This document shows, one piece after another, positions 1 through 10,721 of a stretch of DNA of 64,000 nt. How positions within the stretch are numbered: position 1 is the first letter of the stretch; every line of letters starts with the position of its first letter. Position numbers and translations under genes: made by a program. The DNA is from Vicinamibacteria bacterium (GTDB lineage: Bacteria > Acidobacteriota > Vicinamibacteria > Fen-336), in assembly GCA_025994075.1 (NCBI GenBank), contig JAMQGV010000018.1, forward strand, positions 62,001 through 126,000, in the 5' to 3' direction. The notes under the pieces are model-generated. The model ran no database searches. It worked only from the letters and a program-made list of their open reading frames with translations, and was not told where the DNA came from.

Positions 1-477
1 GTGCGCCGCGAGCCGACCCGGATCGAAGGCCTCGACGCGACGCTTGAGCTGGCGCCGGGCGAAGCCTGGCGGCTCGGCGGCAGCTTCGCCTGGCTGCGCG
101 GGCGCTACGACACCAACGGCGACGGCGATCCCGACACGGATCTCGACGGCGCCAACCTCGGCCCCAACCGCCTCAACCTGTTCGCGTCGGCGACGCTGCC
201 CGCGGGCCTCTCGGCCCGGCTCCAGGTCTCGCGGCTGCTGGACCGCGCGTTCCGCGGCCCGGCCGCGCAGGCGGGACGCGACTTCGAGGGCTACACGACG
301 GCCGACCTCTCGGTCGCCGCGCAGACCGGCCTCGGCCGCTTCCGCCTCGGCGTCGAGAACCTGTTCGATCGCCAGTACGTGACCTACTTCTCGCAGACCG
401 AGGCGTTCCTGCGCAACGACACCTACTTCGCGGGCCAGGGTCGCACGCTGAGCCTGGTCTTCGAGCGCCGCTTCTAG
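1..477 (+). CDS. TonB-dependent outer-membrane receptor, C-terminal end (5' partial)
   Basis: The reading frame is open from the first base, so only the last ~158 residues of a longer protein are present. They show alternating amphipathic beta strands, a calcium-like acidic loop (DTNGDGDPDTDLDG), the conserved NLFDRQY strand near residues 120-126 and a terminal aromatic strand ending in ERRF, as in TonB-dependent siderophore or cobalamin receptors of the outer membrane. The plug domain and TonB box lie outside the window. The next gene starts 8 bases downstream and encodes a PepSY membrane protein, a frequent partner of iron-siderophore receptors, so ferric-siderophore uptake is the likely role (inference). 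The substrate cannot be read from this fragment. Confidence 0.85.
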   Translation: MRREPTRIEGLDATLELAPGEAWRLGGSFAWLRGRYDTNGDGDPDTDLDGANLGPNRLNLFASATLPAGLSARLQVSRLLDRAFRGPAAQAGRDFEGYTTADLSVAAQTGLGRFRLGVENLFDRQYVTYFSQTEAFLRNDTYFAGQGRTLSLVFERRF

Positions 478-485
478 GATCGCCC

Positions 486-1583
486 GTGGAACTCCTGAGG
501 CGGTTGCACCGGTGGGCGGGCCTCGCCGTCGGGTTCGTGCTCGGCGTCGTGGCCGCCTCGGGAGGCCTGCTGCTGTTCGAGGCGGACTACCACCGAGCCC
601 GCCACCCGCGGCTCGCGGCGGCGGTCACGCCGGAGGAGCGCGCCGGCCGCGGCGACGCCCTGGAGCGTCTCTTCGCGCAGGTCCCGCCGGCCGAGGTGCG
701 GGTCGTGCGCTTCCCGGACGACGGGCTGAACGGCTTCGAGCTGTGGCTCGCGGACGGTTCGCAGGCCCTCGCCGACCCGGTCACCGGCGCCCTGATCGAG
801 CGCTGGACCTGGCGCGACAGCCTGCCCGGGTTCCTGTTCGAGCTGCACGCCCACCTGCTCGCGGGCCGGACGGGTCACGTCGTCAACGGCATCGTCGCCC
901 TCGGCGGCGTGTTCTTCGCGCTGAGCGGTGTGATCCTGTGGTGGCCCGGACGGCGCAGCGGGTACCGCCTCCGCCGCGCCCTGCCGCGAGGGCTCGGCGG
1001 CGTCGAGTGGCTGCGCTCGCACGCGGCCTCGGGTCTCCTGCTGTCGGCGCCGCTGCTGCTGTTCGCCGCAACCGGCGCGGCGCTCGTCTTCAGCGCTCCC
1101 ACGGCGCGGGCGTTGAGCGCGCTCCTCGATCGCACCCCGCCGCGGGTTCCCGACGCCACGGTGTCGCTGCAGCCGCGGCCGTTCCGACCCTGGCGCGAGG
1201 TCGTGGCCGCGGCGGAGGCCGCCTTCGGCGCGGGCGAGGTCGTGATGCTCTCCCCGGGCCGCGGCGACGACGCGGCGGTGCGCGTGCGCAAGCGGCTGCC
1301 GGGGGAGTGGCATCCCAACGGGCGGAGCTGGGTGGTGATCGACCCGTACGAGGCGCGCGTGCTGCAGGCGATCGACGCCCGCGAGCAGGGCGCGGGAACC
1401 CGGCTGGCCCACGCGATCTACCCGGTCCACGCCGCGCGCGGCGCCGGCTCCGCGCTGTTCTTGCCCGCCATCCTGGGCGCGCTGGGCGGCGCCTGGCTGG
1501 CCGCCGGCGGGCTGGCGGCGTGGTGGCTGCGACGGCGCGCGAGTGAGATCGCGCACGCGGCCCGGGAGGGCGCGTCCCTATAA
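486..1583 (+). CDS. PepSY-associated TM helix protein (putative ferric-siderophore reductase)
   Basis: This 365-residue inner-membrane protein has about four transmembrane helices, near residues 10-32, 127-153, 182-201 and 324-347. It carries the family signatures LHRWAGL at the N-terminus and ELHAHLLAG before helix 2, with conserved histidines thought to bind haem in this family. PepSY-like segments lie between the helices. The start is GTG 8 bases after the receptor gene, so the two are probably one operon. Members next to TonB receptors are thought to reduce siderophore-bound iron in the periplasm; that role is inferred from family and neighbour. Its stop codon lies inside the likely -10 box of the following kinase gene. 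Confidence 0.85.
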   Translation: MELLRRLHRWAGLAVGFVLGVVAASGGLLLFEADYHRARHPRLAAAVTPEERAGRGDALERLFAQVPPAEVRVVRFPDDGLNGFELWLADGSQALADPVTGALIERWTWRDSLPGFLFELHAHLLAGRTGHVVNGIVALGGVFFALSGVILWWPGRRSGYRLRRALPRGLGGVEWLRSHAASGLLLSAPLLLFAATGAALVFSAPTARALSALLDRTPPRVPDATVSLQPRPFRPWREVVAAAEAAFGAGEVVMLSPGRGDDAAVRVRKRLPGEWHPNGRSWVVIDPYEARVLQAIDAREQGAGTRLAHAIYPVHAARGAGSALFLPAILGALGGAWLAAGGLAAWWLRRRASEIAHAAREGASL

Positions 1584-1584
1584 T
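1579..1584 (+). promoter_or_regulatory. Probable -10 box (TATAAT) of the Ser/Thr kinase gene
   Basis: A perfect TATAAT in a very GC-rich context, overlapping the stop codon of the preceding gene and ending 15 bases before ATG 1600. No good -35 is visible. Initiation ~7 bases downstream would give a very short leader. Confidence 0.5.
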
Positions 1585-1599
1585 CGCGAAGCCATCCCC

Positions 1600-4146
1600 A
1601 TGCTCCGCGCGCCGGGCAGCAGCGTCGGTCCGTTCGAGATCCTCGCCCACCTGGGCTCGGGCGGCATGGGCGAGGTCTACCGCGCGCGCGACCGGCGGCT
1701 GGGCCGCGAGGTCGCGGTCAAGCTGCTCCACGCCCAGGCCCGCACCGACCCCGAGCGCCTGGCTCGCTTCGAGCAGGAGGCGCGGGCGATGGGTGCCGTC
1801 AGCCACCCTGGCCTGCTCGCCGTCTACGACGTCGGCCACGACGGCGGCGTGCCCTACCTCGTCACGGAACTGCTGGAGGGCGAGACGCTGCGCGCGCGGC
1901 TCGAGCGCGGCGCGCTGCCGCTGCGCAAGGCGCTCGACTTCGCGCGACAGATCGCGCACGGGCTGGCCGCCGCCCACGAGCGCGGCGTCGTGCATCGCGA
2001 TCTCAAGCCCGACAACGTGTTCCTGACCCGGGACGGGCGCGTCAAGATCCTCGACTTCGGCCTGGCCCGATTGATCGAGAGCGACGCCGGCGACGACCAG
2101 GCGCTGACCCAGGGCCGCGTGCTCGGCACCGCGGGCTACATGTCGCCCGAGCAGGTGCGCAGCGAGGCGGTCGACGCCCGCTCGGACGTGTTCGCGTTCG
2201 GCGCCCTCGTCTACGAGATGGTGACGGGCGCGCCCGCCTTCCGCGGCAAGACCTCGGTCGAGACGATGAACGCGATCCTGAAGGAGGACCCGCCGGCGCT
2301 GGCGGCTTCCGGCGCCGGCGCGCCGCGCGCGCTGGCCCGCGTCATCGAGCACTGCCTCGAGAAGGACCCCGCCGAGCGCTTCCAGTCGGCACGCGACCTC
2401 GCCTTCCAGCTCGAGGCGATCGACGACCCCGCCACGGGCGAGGCGCTGGCTGCGGCGCGACCGCGGCGGCGGCTGCCGCCCGGACTCGCCTGGCTGGCGG
2501 CGGGCCTCGCCGCCGGCGCCGCGCTGCACGCATGGCTCGCGCCGCCGCCGCCGGCCCGGGTGCCGGAGCTGACGCGGCTGACGTTCCGCCGCGGCACCAT
2601 CGAACACGCCCGCTTCGCCTCCGACGCCGCCACGGTCGTCTACTCGGCCGCGTGGGACGGAGCGCCGGTCGAGGTGTTCAGTTGCCGCCCCGGCAGCCCG
2701 GAGTCGCGGCCCCTCGGCTTCGCCGACACCGAGCTGCTCGCGCTCTCGGCGAGCGGCGAAATGGCGCTCTCGCACGGTCGGCGGCGGCTGGGCACGTTCG
2801 TCGCGAGCGGCACCCTGGCCCGCGCGCCGCTCTCGGGCGGCGCCTCGCGCGCCGTGCTGGAAGACGTGCAGTCCGCCGACTGGTCTCCCGACGGCGTCGC
2901 CCTGGCCGTCGTGCGCAGCGCCTTCGGACGCACCCGCCTGGAGTACCCGGTGGGCACGGTGCTGCACGAGACCGCCGGCTGGATCTCGCACCCGCGCGTC
3001 GCGCCGGACGGCCGCCGCGTCGCCTTCCTCGACCACCCCGTCAGCGGCGACGACGGCGGCAACGTCGCCGTCGTGGAAGCGGGAGCCGCGCCGGTGATGC
3101 TGTCGCGCGAGTGGGGCTCGCTGCAGGGGCTCGCCTGGCGCGACGCGCGCGAGGTCTGGTTCACGGGCACGCGCGAGGGCGCGGCGCGCGCGCTCCACGC
3201 CGTCACGCTCGACGGCCGCGAGCGGGCGGTGCTGCGCATGGCCGGCACCCTGACCCTGCACGACGTGGCCGCGGGCCAGGTGCTGTTCGCGAGCAACGTC
3301 CAGCGCCGCGAGATGCGGGTGCGGGCGCCGGGCGAAGCGGATGAGCGCGACTTCTCCTGGCTCGACTACGCCTATCCCTCCGACTTCGCCGACGACGGCG
3401 CGCGGGTCTACTTCGCCGAGAACGGCGAAGGCGGCGGCCGCGGCTACTCGGTCTACCTGCGCGAGACCGCGGCCGGCCGCCCCGCCGTGAGGCTCGGCGG
3501 CGGCGCGGCGCTGGCGCTCGCCGCCGACGGGGAGCGCGTGCTGGCCGTCGAGAACTTCACCTCGGACGCCCAGCGCTGGATGCTGCTGCCCACCGCGGCT
3601 GGAGAGCCGCGCTCGCTGCCCCGCGGGGCAGTGCGGGCCGCCGCGGCCACCTTCGCGCCGGACGCCAGGCGGCTGTTCGTCAGCGGCTTCGAGCCCGGGC
3701 GTTCGTCGCGGATCTACGTCCTCGACCTCGCGAGCGCCGCGGGTCCGGTGCCGCTGGGTCCCGAAGGGGCGACGTTCCCGCTCTCGTCGAAGGCGCTGTC
3801 CGCGGACGGCGCCCACCTGGCCGTGCGCCTCGTCGACGGCGCGCACGCGCTGCTGGCGGCCGAAGGCGGGGCGGCGCGGCCGCTGCCCCACGTCGATCCG
3901 GGCGAGCAGGTGCTGCGCTGGTGCGGGCCTGCCTGCCTCTACGTCTACGCTCCCGGGCGCATCCCCGCCCGCGTCTTCCGCGTCGATCTCGCGAGCGGGC
4001 GCCGCGAGCTCGCGTGGGAGATCGCACCAGCCGACCGCGCCGGCGTGCTCGCCATCACCCCGGTCCAGCTCTCCGCCGACGGGCGCGCCTACGTGTACGG
4101 CTACCGCCGGGTGCTGTCGGACCTCTACGTGCTGCGCGGGCTCTGA
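1600..4146 (+). CDS. Membrane Ser/Thr protein kinase with TolB-like beta-propeller
   Basis: The 848-residue protein has an N-terminal Hanks-type kinase domain (about 10-275): glycine loop GSGGMGEVY, catalytic Lys41, HRDLKPDN with Asp134, DFG at 152-154 and GTAGYMSPEQ. One transmembrane helix follows (about 291-311). The C-terminal ~530 residues are repeated strands like TolB/WD40 PD40 propellers, probably periplasmic. This architecture is common in Acidobacteriota. I chose ATG 1600 over an upstream in-frame ATG at 1543 because the kinase fold begins just after it and because 1543 lies deep inside the previous gene. A perfect TATAAT sits 15 bases upstream. Ligand and targets are unknown. Confidence 0.93.
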   Translation: MLRAPGSSVGPFEILAHLGSGGMGEVYRARDRRLGREVAVKLLHAQARTDPERLARFEQEARAMGAVSHPGLLAVYDVGHDGGVPYLVTELLEGETLRARLERGALPLRKALDFARQIAHGLAAAHERGVVHRDLKPDNVFLTRDGRVKILDFGLARLIESDAGDDQALTQGRVLGTAGYMSPEQVRSEAVDARSDVFAFGALVYEMVTGAPAFRGKTSVETMNAILKEDPPALAASGAGAPRALARVIEHCLEKDPAERFQSARDLAFQLEAIDDPATGEALAAARPRRRLPPGLAWLAAGLAAGAALHAWLAPPPPARVPELTRLTFRRGTIEHARFASDAATVVYSAAWDGAPVEVFSCRPGSPESRPLGFADTELLALSASGEMALSHGRRRLGTFVASGTLARAPLSGGASRAVLEDVQSADWSPDGVALAVVRSAFGRTRLEYPVGTVLHETAGWISHPRVAPDGRRVAFLDHPVSGDDGGNVAVVEAGAAPVMLSREWGSLQGLAWRDAREVWFTGTREGAARALHAVTLDGRERAVLRMAGTLTLHDVAAGQVLFASNVQRREMRVRAPGEADERDFSWLDYAYPSDFADDGARVYFAENGEGGGRGYSVYLRETAAGRPAVRLGGGAALALAADGERVLAVENFTSDAQRWMLLPTAAGEPRSLPRGAVRAAAATFAPDARRLFVSGFEPGRSSRIYVLDLASAAGPVPLGPEGATFPLSSKALSADGAHLAVRLVDGAHALLAAEGGAARPLPHVDPGEQVLRWCGPACLYVYAPGRIPARVFRVDLASGRRELAWEIAPADRAGVLAITPVQLSADGRAYVYGYRRVLSDLYVLRGL

Positions 4147-4215
4147 CGGCGGTACGATCCGTGCATCGCTGATGGCGAGAGCGCAAGCCCGTCGCTGGCG
4201 CGCGGGGAGGAGTCG

Positions 4216-4626
4216 ATGACGGTCGAGCAGCCCGAGCCGCACCTGGTCCTGGTCGTCGACGACGACGCCGAGTTCGCGAAGAGCGTCGCGGACTCGCTGG
4301 CGGACGTCGACATCGCGGTCGAGTGGCGCGACGATCCAGCCGCCGCCCTGGCACTCGCGGGCGCGCGCCCGTTCGCCGTGGCGGTGGTCGACCTGATCAT
4401 GCCCGGCATGGACGGGCTGGAGCTGGCCCAGGCGTTGCGCCGCACGCCGGGGCAGCCCGAGGTGATCGTGCTGACGGGCCACGCCGACCTGCAGACCGCG
4501 ATCGCCGGGTTGCGACAGGGGTTGTTCGACTACCTGCAGAAGCACGCGCTCAGCCCCGCGCAGTTGCGCAAGGCGGTGCGGGCGGCGATCGCGCGCCGCG
4601 CCGCGACGCGGGGGAGCGGCGGCTAG
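4216..4626 (+). CDS. Single-domain response regulator
   Basis: This 136-residue protein is a CheY-like receiver only. It has the acidic pair DDD near residues 15-17, phospho-acceptor Asp59 in VVDLIMPGMDG, the conserved Thr in VLTGH and Lys in YLQKHALS, where the usual Pro after Lys is replaced by His. A GGGGAGGAG ribosome site precedes ATG 4216. It has no output domain, so it must act by protein contact or as a relay intermediate. It is convergent with the REC-EAL gene, and the two stop codons overlap in the shared CTAG at 4623-4626. Partners are unknown; twelve kinases lie downstream. Confidence 0.9.
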   Translation: MTVEQPEPHLVLVVDDDAEFAKSVADSLADVDIAVEWRDDPAAALALAGARPFAVAVVDLIMPGMDGLELAQALRRTPGQPEVIVLTGHADLQTAIAGLRQGLFDYLQKHALSPAQLRKAVRAAIARRAATRGSGG

Positions 4627-5801
4627 CCGGCCAGCGGGGCGGCCGCCGGCCGCGCGAGCAGGAAGCCCTGCAGCAGGTCGCAGCCCAGCTCCTCCACGAC
4701 GGCGCGCTCGCCCGGGCGCTCGAGGCCTTCGGCCACGACCGCGATCCCGAGGTCGTGGCAGGTCTCGACCATCGCCCGCACCAGCCGCCGCTTGACCGGC
4801 TCGCGGTCGATGTCGCGGACGAGTGCCATGTCGAGCTTGACGAAGTCGGGCTCGATCGCGGCGAAGCTGTTGAGGTTCGAGTGTCCCGCGCCGAGGTCGT
4901 CGAGGGCGATCCGGAAGCCGGCGGCCCGCAGATCCTGGAGCCGCTCGCGCAGCCGCAAGCCGGTTTCGAGCGGCGCCTGCTCCGTGATCTCCAGCACGAC
5001 CGAGCCGGCCCGCGCGACGAACGGCGCGTCGGGGGCCAGCAGCTCGGGGTCGAGCAGGTCGGCCGGGGTGAGGTTGACGAAGACCAGGCCGGACGCGAAC
5101 GCGCGATCGTCGTTCGCGGCGCGGGCGCGCACCCCGGCAGCCAGCTCGCCGAGTCGGCCCAGGCGCTCGGCCGCGGCCAGCATCTGCGACGGGCGCACCA
5201 GCGCCGGTTCGCGCGAGCGCAGCAGGGCCTCGTGGGCGAACAGGCTGCGGTCGCGCCGGAACAGCGGCTGCCAGGCGATCCACAGCGACGCGAGCGCGCG
5301 ATCGAACGTCCGGGCGAGGCCCGCCTCCAGCCCGTCGACCTGGCGGTCGGCGGCGCTCGGACGGTCGCGACGCTGTCGTCCCTCGGCCACGGCAGCGCCG
5401 ACGGCGCCCAGCAATTCGGCTGCGGCGACGGGCTTCAGCAGGTAACGCTGGGCCCCGAGCTGCACTGCGTCGATCGCCGTCTCCAGCGAGGGGCTGCCGG
5501 TCAGGAACACGACCGGGAGCTCGCGGTCGCGGGTGCGCACGGCCTTCAGCACGTCGATGCCGCCGAGCCCGGGCATGCCGACGTCGGTCAGCACGACGTC
5601 GTAGCCGCCGACCGCCAGCTCGCGGATGGCCGCTTCGCCGTCCTCGGCCGCCGTCACCCGATACCCTGCGTCTTCCAGCAGCTCGCGGGTCACGCCCAGC
5701 AGGGCCGGGTCGTCGTCGACGAGCAGCACGTGGGGGGCGGGCACGACGCCCGACGCCGGAAATTCCACCCGGGCACCGGGCCCCACGCGGCCGACGTTCA
5801 C
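4623..5801 (-). CDS. REC-EAL response regulator (c-di-GMP phosphodiesterase)
   Basis: A receiver domain at about 15-135 (VLLVDDDPALLG, phospho-site in VVLTDVGMPG, LLKP) is followed by an EAL domain at about 160-390. The catalytic set looks intact: EALLR (Glu near 191), FVNLTPAD, LEITEQ, ALDDLGAG, VKLD, AEGLE and LLQGF, so it probably hydrolyses cyclic di-GMP. The frame stays open upstream to 5960, but I place the start at GTG 5801. There it overlaps the stop of the small upstream gene as GTGA, and the receiver fold begins soon after. It would be co-transcribed with that small gene from a sigma-54 promoter at 6163-6178. Output is therefore likely a change in c-di-GMP level. Confidence 0.88.
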   Translation of the reverse strand: MNVGRVGPGARVEFPASGVVPAPHVLLVDDDPALLGVTRELLEDAGYRVTAAEDGEAAIRELAVGGYDVVLTDVGMPGLGGIDVLKAVRTRDRELPVVFLTGSPSLETAIDAVQLGAQRYLLKPVAAAELLGAVGAAVAEGRQRRDRPSAADRQVDGLEAGLARTFDRALASLWIAWQPLFRRDRSLFAHEALLRSREPALVRPSQMLAAAERLGRLGELAAGVRARAANDDRAFASGLVFVNLTPADLLDPELLAPDAPFVARAGSVVLEITEQAPLETGLRLRERLQDLRAAGFRIALDDLGAGHSNLNSFAAIEPDFVKLDMALVRDIDREPVKRRLVRAMVETCHDLGIAVVAEGLERPGERAVVEELGCDLLQGFLLARPAAAPLAG

Positions 5802-6136
5802 CGCGTGGCTCCGGCCTGCGCGAAAGGCGCGGGCCAGGCCGAAACCCCGACGAAGCGCAGGCACTGGATCGCCGCCTTGTTGAGGACGAGCACCGGCTCC
5901 AGGCCGTCGCCGCCGTCCGTCGAGACGTCGGTCAGGTTGAGGAACGGGCGGCCGTCGCACAACACGTCGAGCACGCGGGACTTGCCGTCGGGCACGTGCA
6001 ACGTGCCCAGGTAGCTGTGGCGCTCCGTCTGGACCAGCACGGTCGCGCGCCGCGCGGCCGCTTCGCCCGCCCGGCTCGGGGTTCGTTCGTTCTCGCCCGA
6101 CCGCTCGACGAGGACCTCGAGGTTCGGCTCCTTCAT
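5798..6136 (-). CDS. Small conserved protein, paralogue A (possible DUF6812 relative)
   Basis: A 112-residue protein without signal peptide or membrane segment. Its C-terminal ~75 residues share a strongly conserved core with the 110-residue protein at 18482-18814: H-Y-GTL-VPDGK-RV-DVLCDG-PFLNLT-VSTDGG, then NK-AI--LR-V. The core looks like a small beta-rich fold; my link to DUF6812 is from memory and untested. The ribosome site GGGAGAG precedes ATG 6136. A near-consensus -24/-12 promoter lies at 6163-6178. It is the first gene of an operon with the REC-EAL phosphodiesterase (GTGA overlap). Both paralogues sit directly upstream of signalling genes, so a role as ligand-binding or adaptor component is plausible but unproven. 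Confidence 0.75.
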   Translation of the reverse strand: MKEPNLEVLVERSGENERTPSRAGEAAARRATVLVQTERHSYLGTLHVPDGKSRVLDVLCDGRPFLNLTDVSTDGGDGLEPVLVLNKAAIQCLRFVGVSAWPAPFAQAGATR

Positions 6137-6162
6137 TCGGCTCTCCCTTCGCCGGGGGGATT

Positions 6163-6178
6163 TGCAGCCCGCGTGCCA
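6163..6178 (-). promoter_or_regulatory. Sigma-54 (-24/-12) promoter for the small protein / REC-EAL operon
   Basis: On the minus strand this reads TGGCACGCGGGCTGCA, against the consensus TGGCACG-N4-TTGCA, with exact GG-N10-GC spacing. Predicted initiation is near 6152, just before the GGGAGAG ribosome site and ATG 6136. It is one of two back-to-back sigma-54-like promoters in this short intergenic region. Confidence 0.75.
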
Positions 6179-6192
6179 GCTCCCCGGGGCTG

Positions 6193-6208
6193 TGGCAGGC
6201 TTCGTGCG
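6193..6208 (+). promoter_or_regulatory. Sigma-54-like promoter for the kinase / NtrC-type activator genes
   Basis: TGGCAGGCTTCGTGCG keeps GG-N10-GC spacing, with a weaker match to consensus than its divergent partner at 6163-6178. Predicted initiation is near 6219, followed by GGAGGAGG and ATG 6236. If real, the activator gene would be self-regulated. Confidence 0.55.
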
Positions 6209-6235
6209 AGAGAGCCCCCGGGAGGAGGTGTTGCG

Positions 6236-6880
6236 ATGGAGTCCGGAAAGGTGGAGCGCAGCCTCGAAGCGGAGGCGTTGCTCGGCCGCCGCATCCAGGG
6301 CGTCGCCCACGAGCTGGCGACGCCGCTGTCGACCATCACCTTGCGGGCCGAGCTGCTGCTCGGACGGCTCGCGAAGCAGGGCACGCCGGAGGCCGAGAAG
6401 GACGCCCGCGCGGTGCGGTCGATTCTCGAGGCGGCCACCCGCTGCAGCCAGATCCTGACGGCGCTGCGCGCCCACGCCCGCGTCGCCGAGCCCACGCCCG
6501 AACGTCTCGAACTGCGAGCGCTGGTGGCCGATGCCTTCGAGCTGCTGGCGAGCCCGGCGCGGCATCGCAACGTGACGCTCGAGCTGGCCGGCGAGCTGGG
6601 GCACTGCCGCGCTCCGCGCGGGCCGCTGTCGCAGGCGGTGCTCGGTCTGCTCGCCCATGCCGTGGCGATGGCCACGCCGGGGGCGCTGACGGTGGAGGCC
6701 GACGCCGCTGGCGAAGCGCTGCTGTTCCGCTTCGCCGGGGAGTCGGTCGCCGATCGCGAGCTCGCGGCGGCCCGCGAAGCAGCGGCCCGGCTCGGCGTCG
6801 AACTCGCGATCGCCGTCGCCGGCGGCGCGACGGTGCTGCGCCTGGGTCTGCCGGCGGCCCCGGCGGACGCGCCGGCGTAG
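6236..6880 (+). CDS. Degenerate histidine kinase (H-box kept, ATP-binding domain decayed)
   Basis: The 214-residue soluble protein begins almost directly with a HisKA dimerisation domain: H-box VAHELATPLSTI with His25. The C-terminal half has the length of a HATPase domain but lacks its motifs. The N-box region reads GLLAHAVAMA, with both conserved Asn positions replaced, and no DxGxG or GTGLGL motif is visible. It probably cannot bind ATP and may act as a phosphotransfer protein, phosphatase or scaffold. No sensor domain is present. The start is ATG 6236 with a strong GGAGGAGG site. The sigma-54 activator gene starts 36 bases downstream, so the two are likely functional partners. Confidence 0.75.
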   Translation: MESGKVERSLEAEALLGRRIQGVAHELATPLSTITLRAELLLGRLAKQGTPEAEKDARAVRSILEAATRCSQILTALRAHARVAEPTPERLELRALVADAFELLASPARHRNVTLELAGELGHCRAPRGPLSQAVLGLLAHAVAMATPGALTVEADAAGEALLFRFAGESVADRELAAAREAAARLGVELAIAVAGGATVLRLGLPAAPADAPA

Positions 6881-6916
6881 ACTTCTTCGCGGACCCATCG
6901 ACCCGGGAGCGCCCCC

Positions 6917-10655
<3,739 letters not shown>

Positions 10656-10721
10656 CCCGTTCGGCAATAGCCGGATCGAGACCCGCCGTGCGAGACTGAG
10701 CCATCCGCCGGGGAGTGCAGC

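Noticed and set aside
1090..5283. 1397-codon minus-strand open frame across the Ser/Thr kinase and REC-EAL genes
   Set aside because: It spans several real genes on both strands and shows no domain; an antisense shadow.
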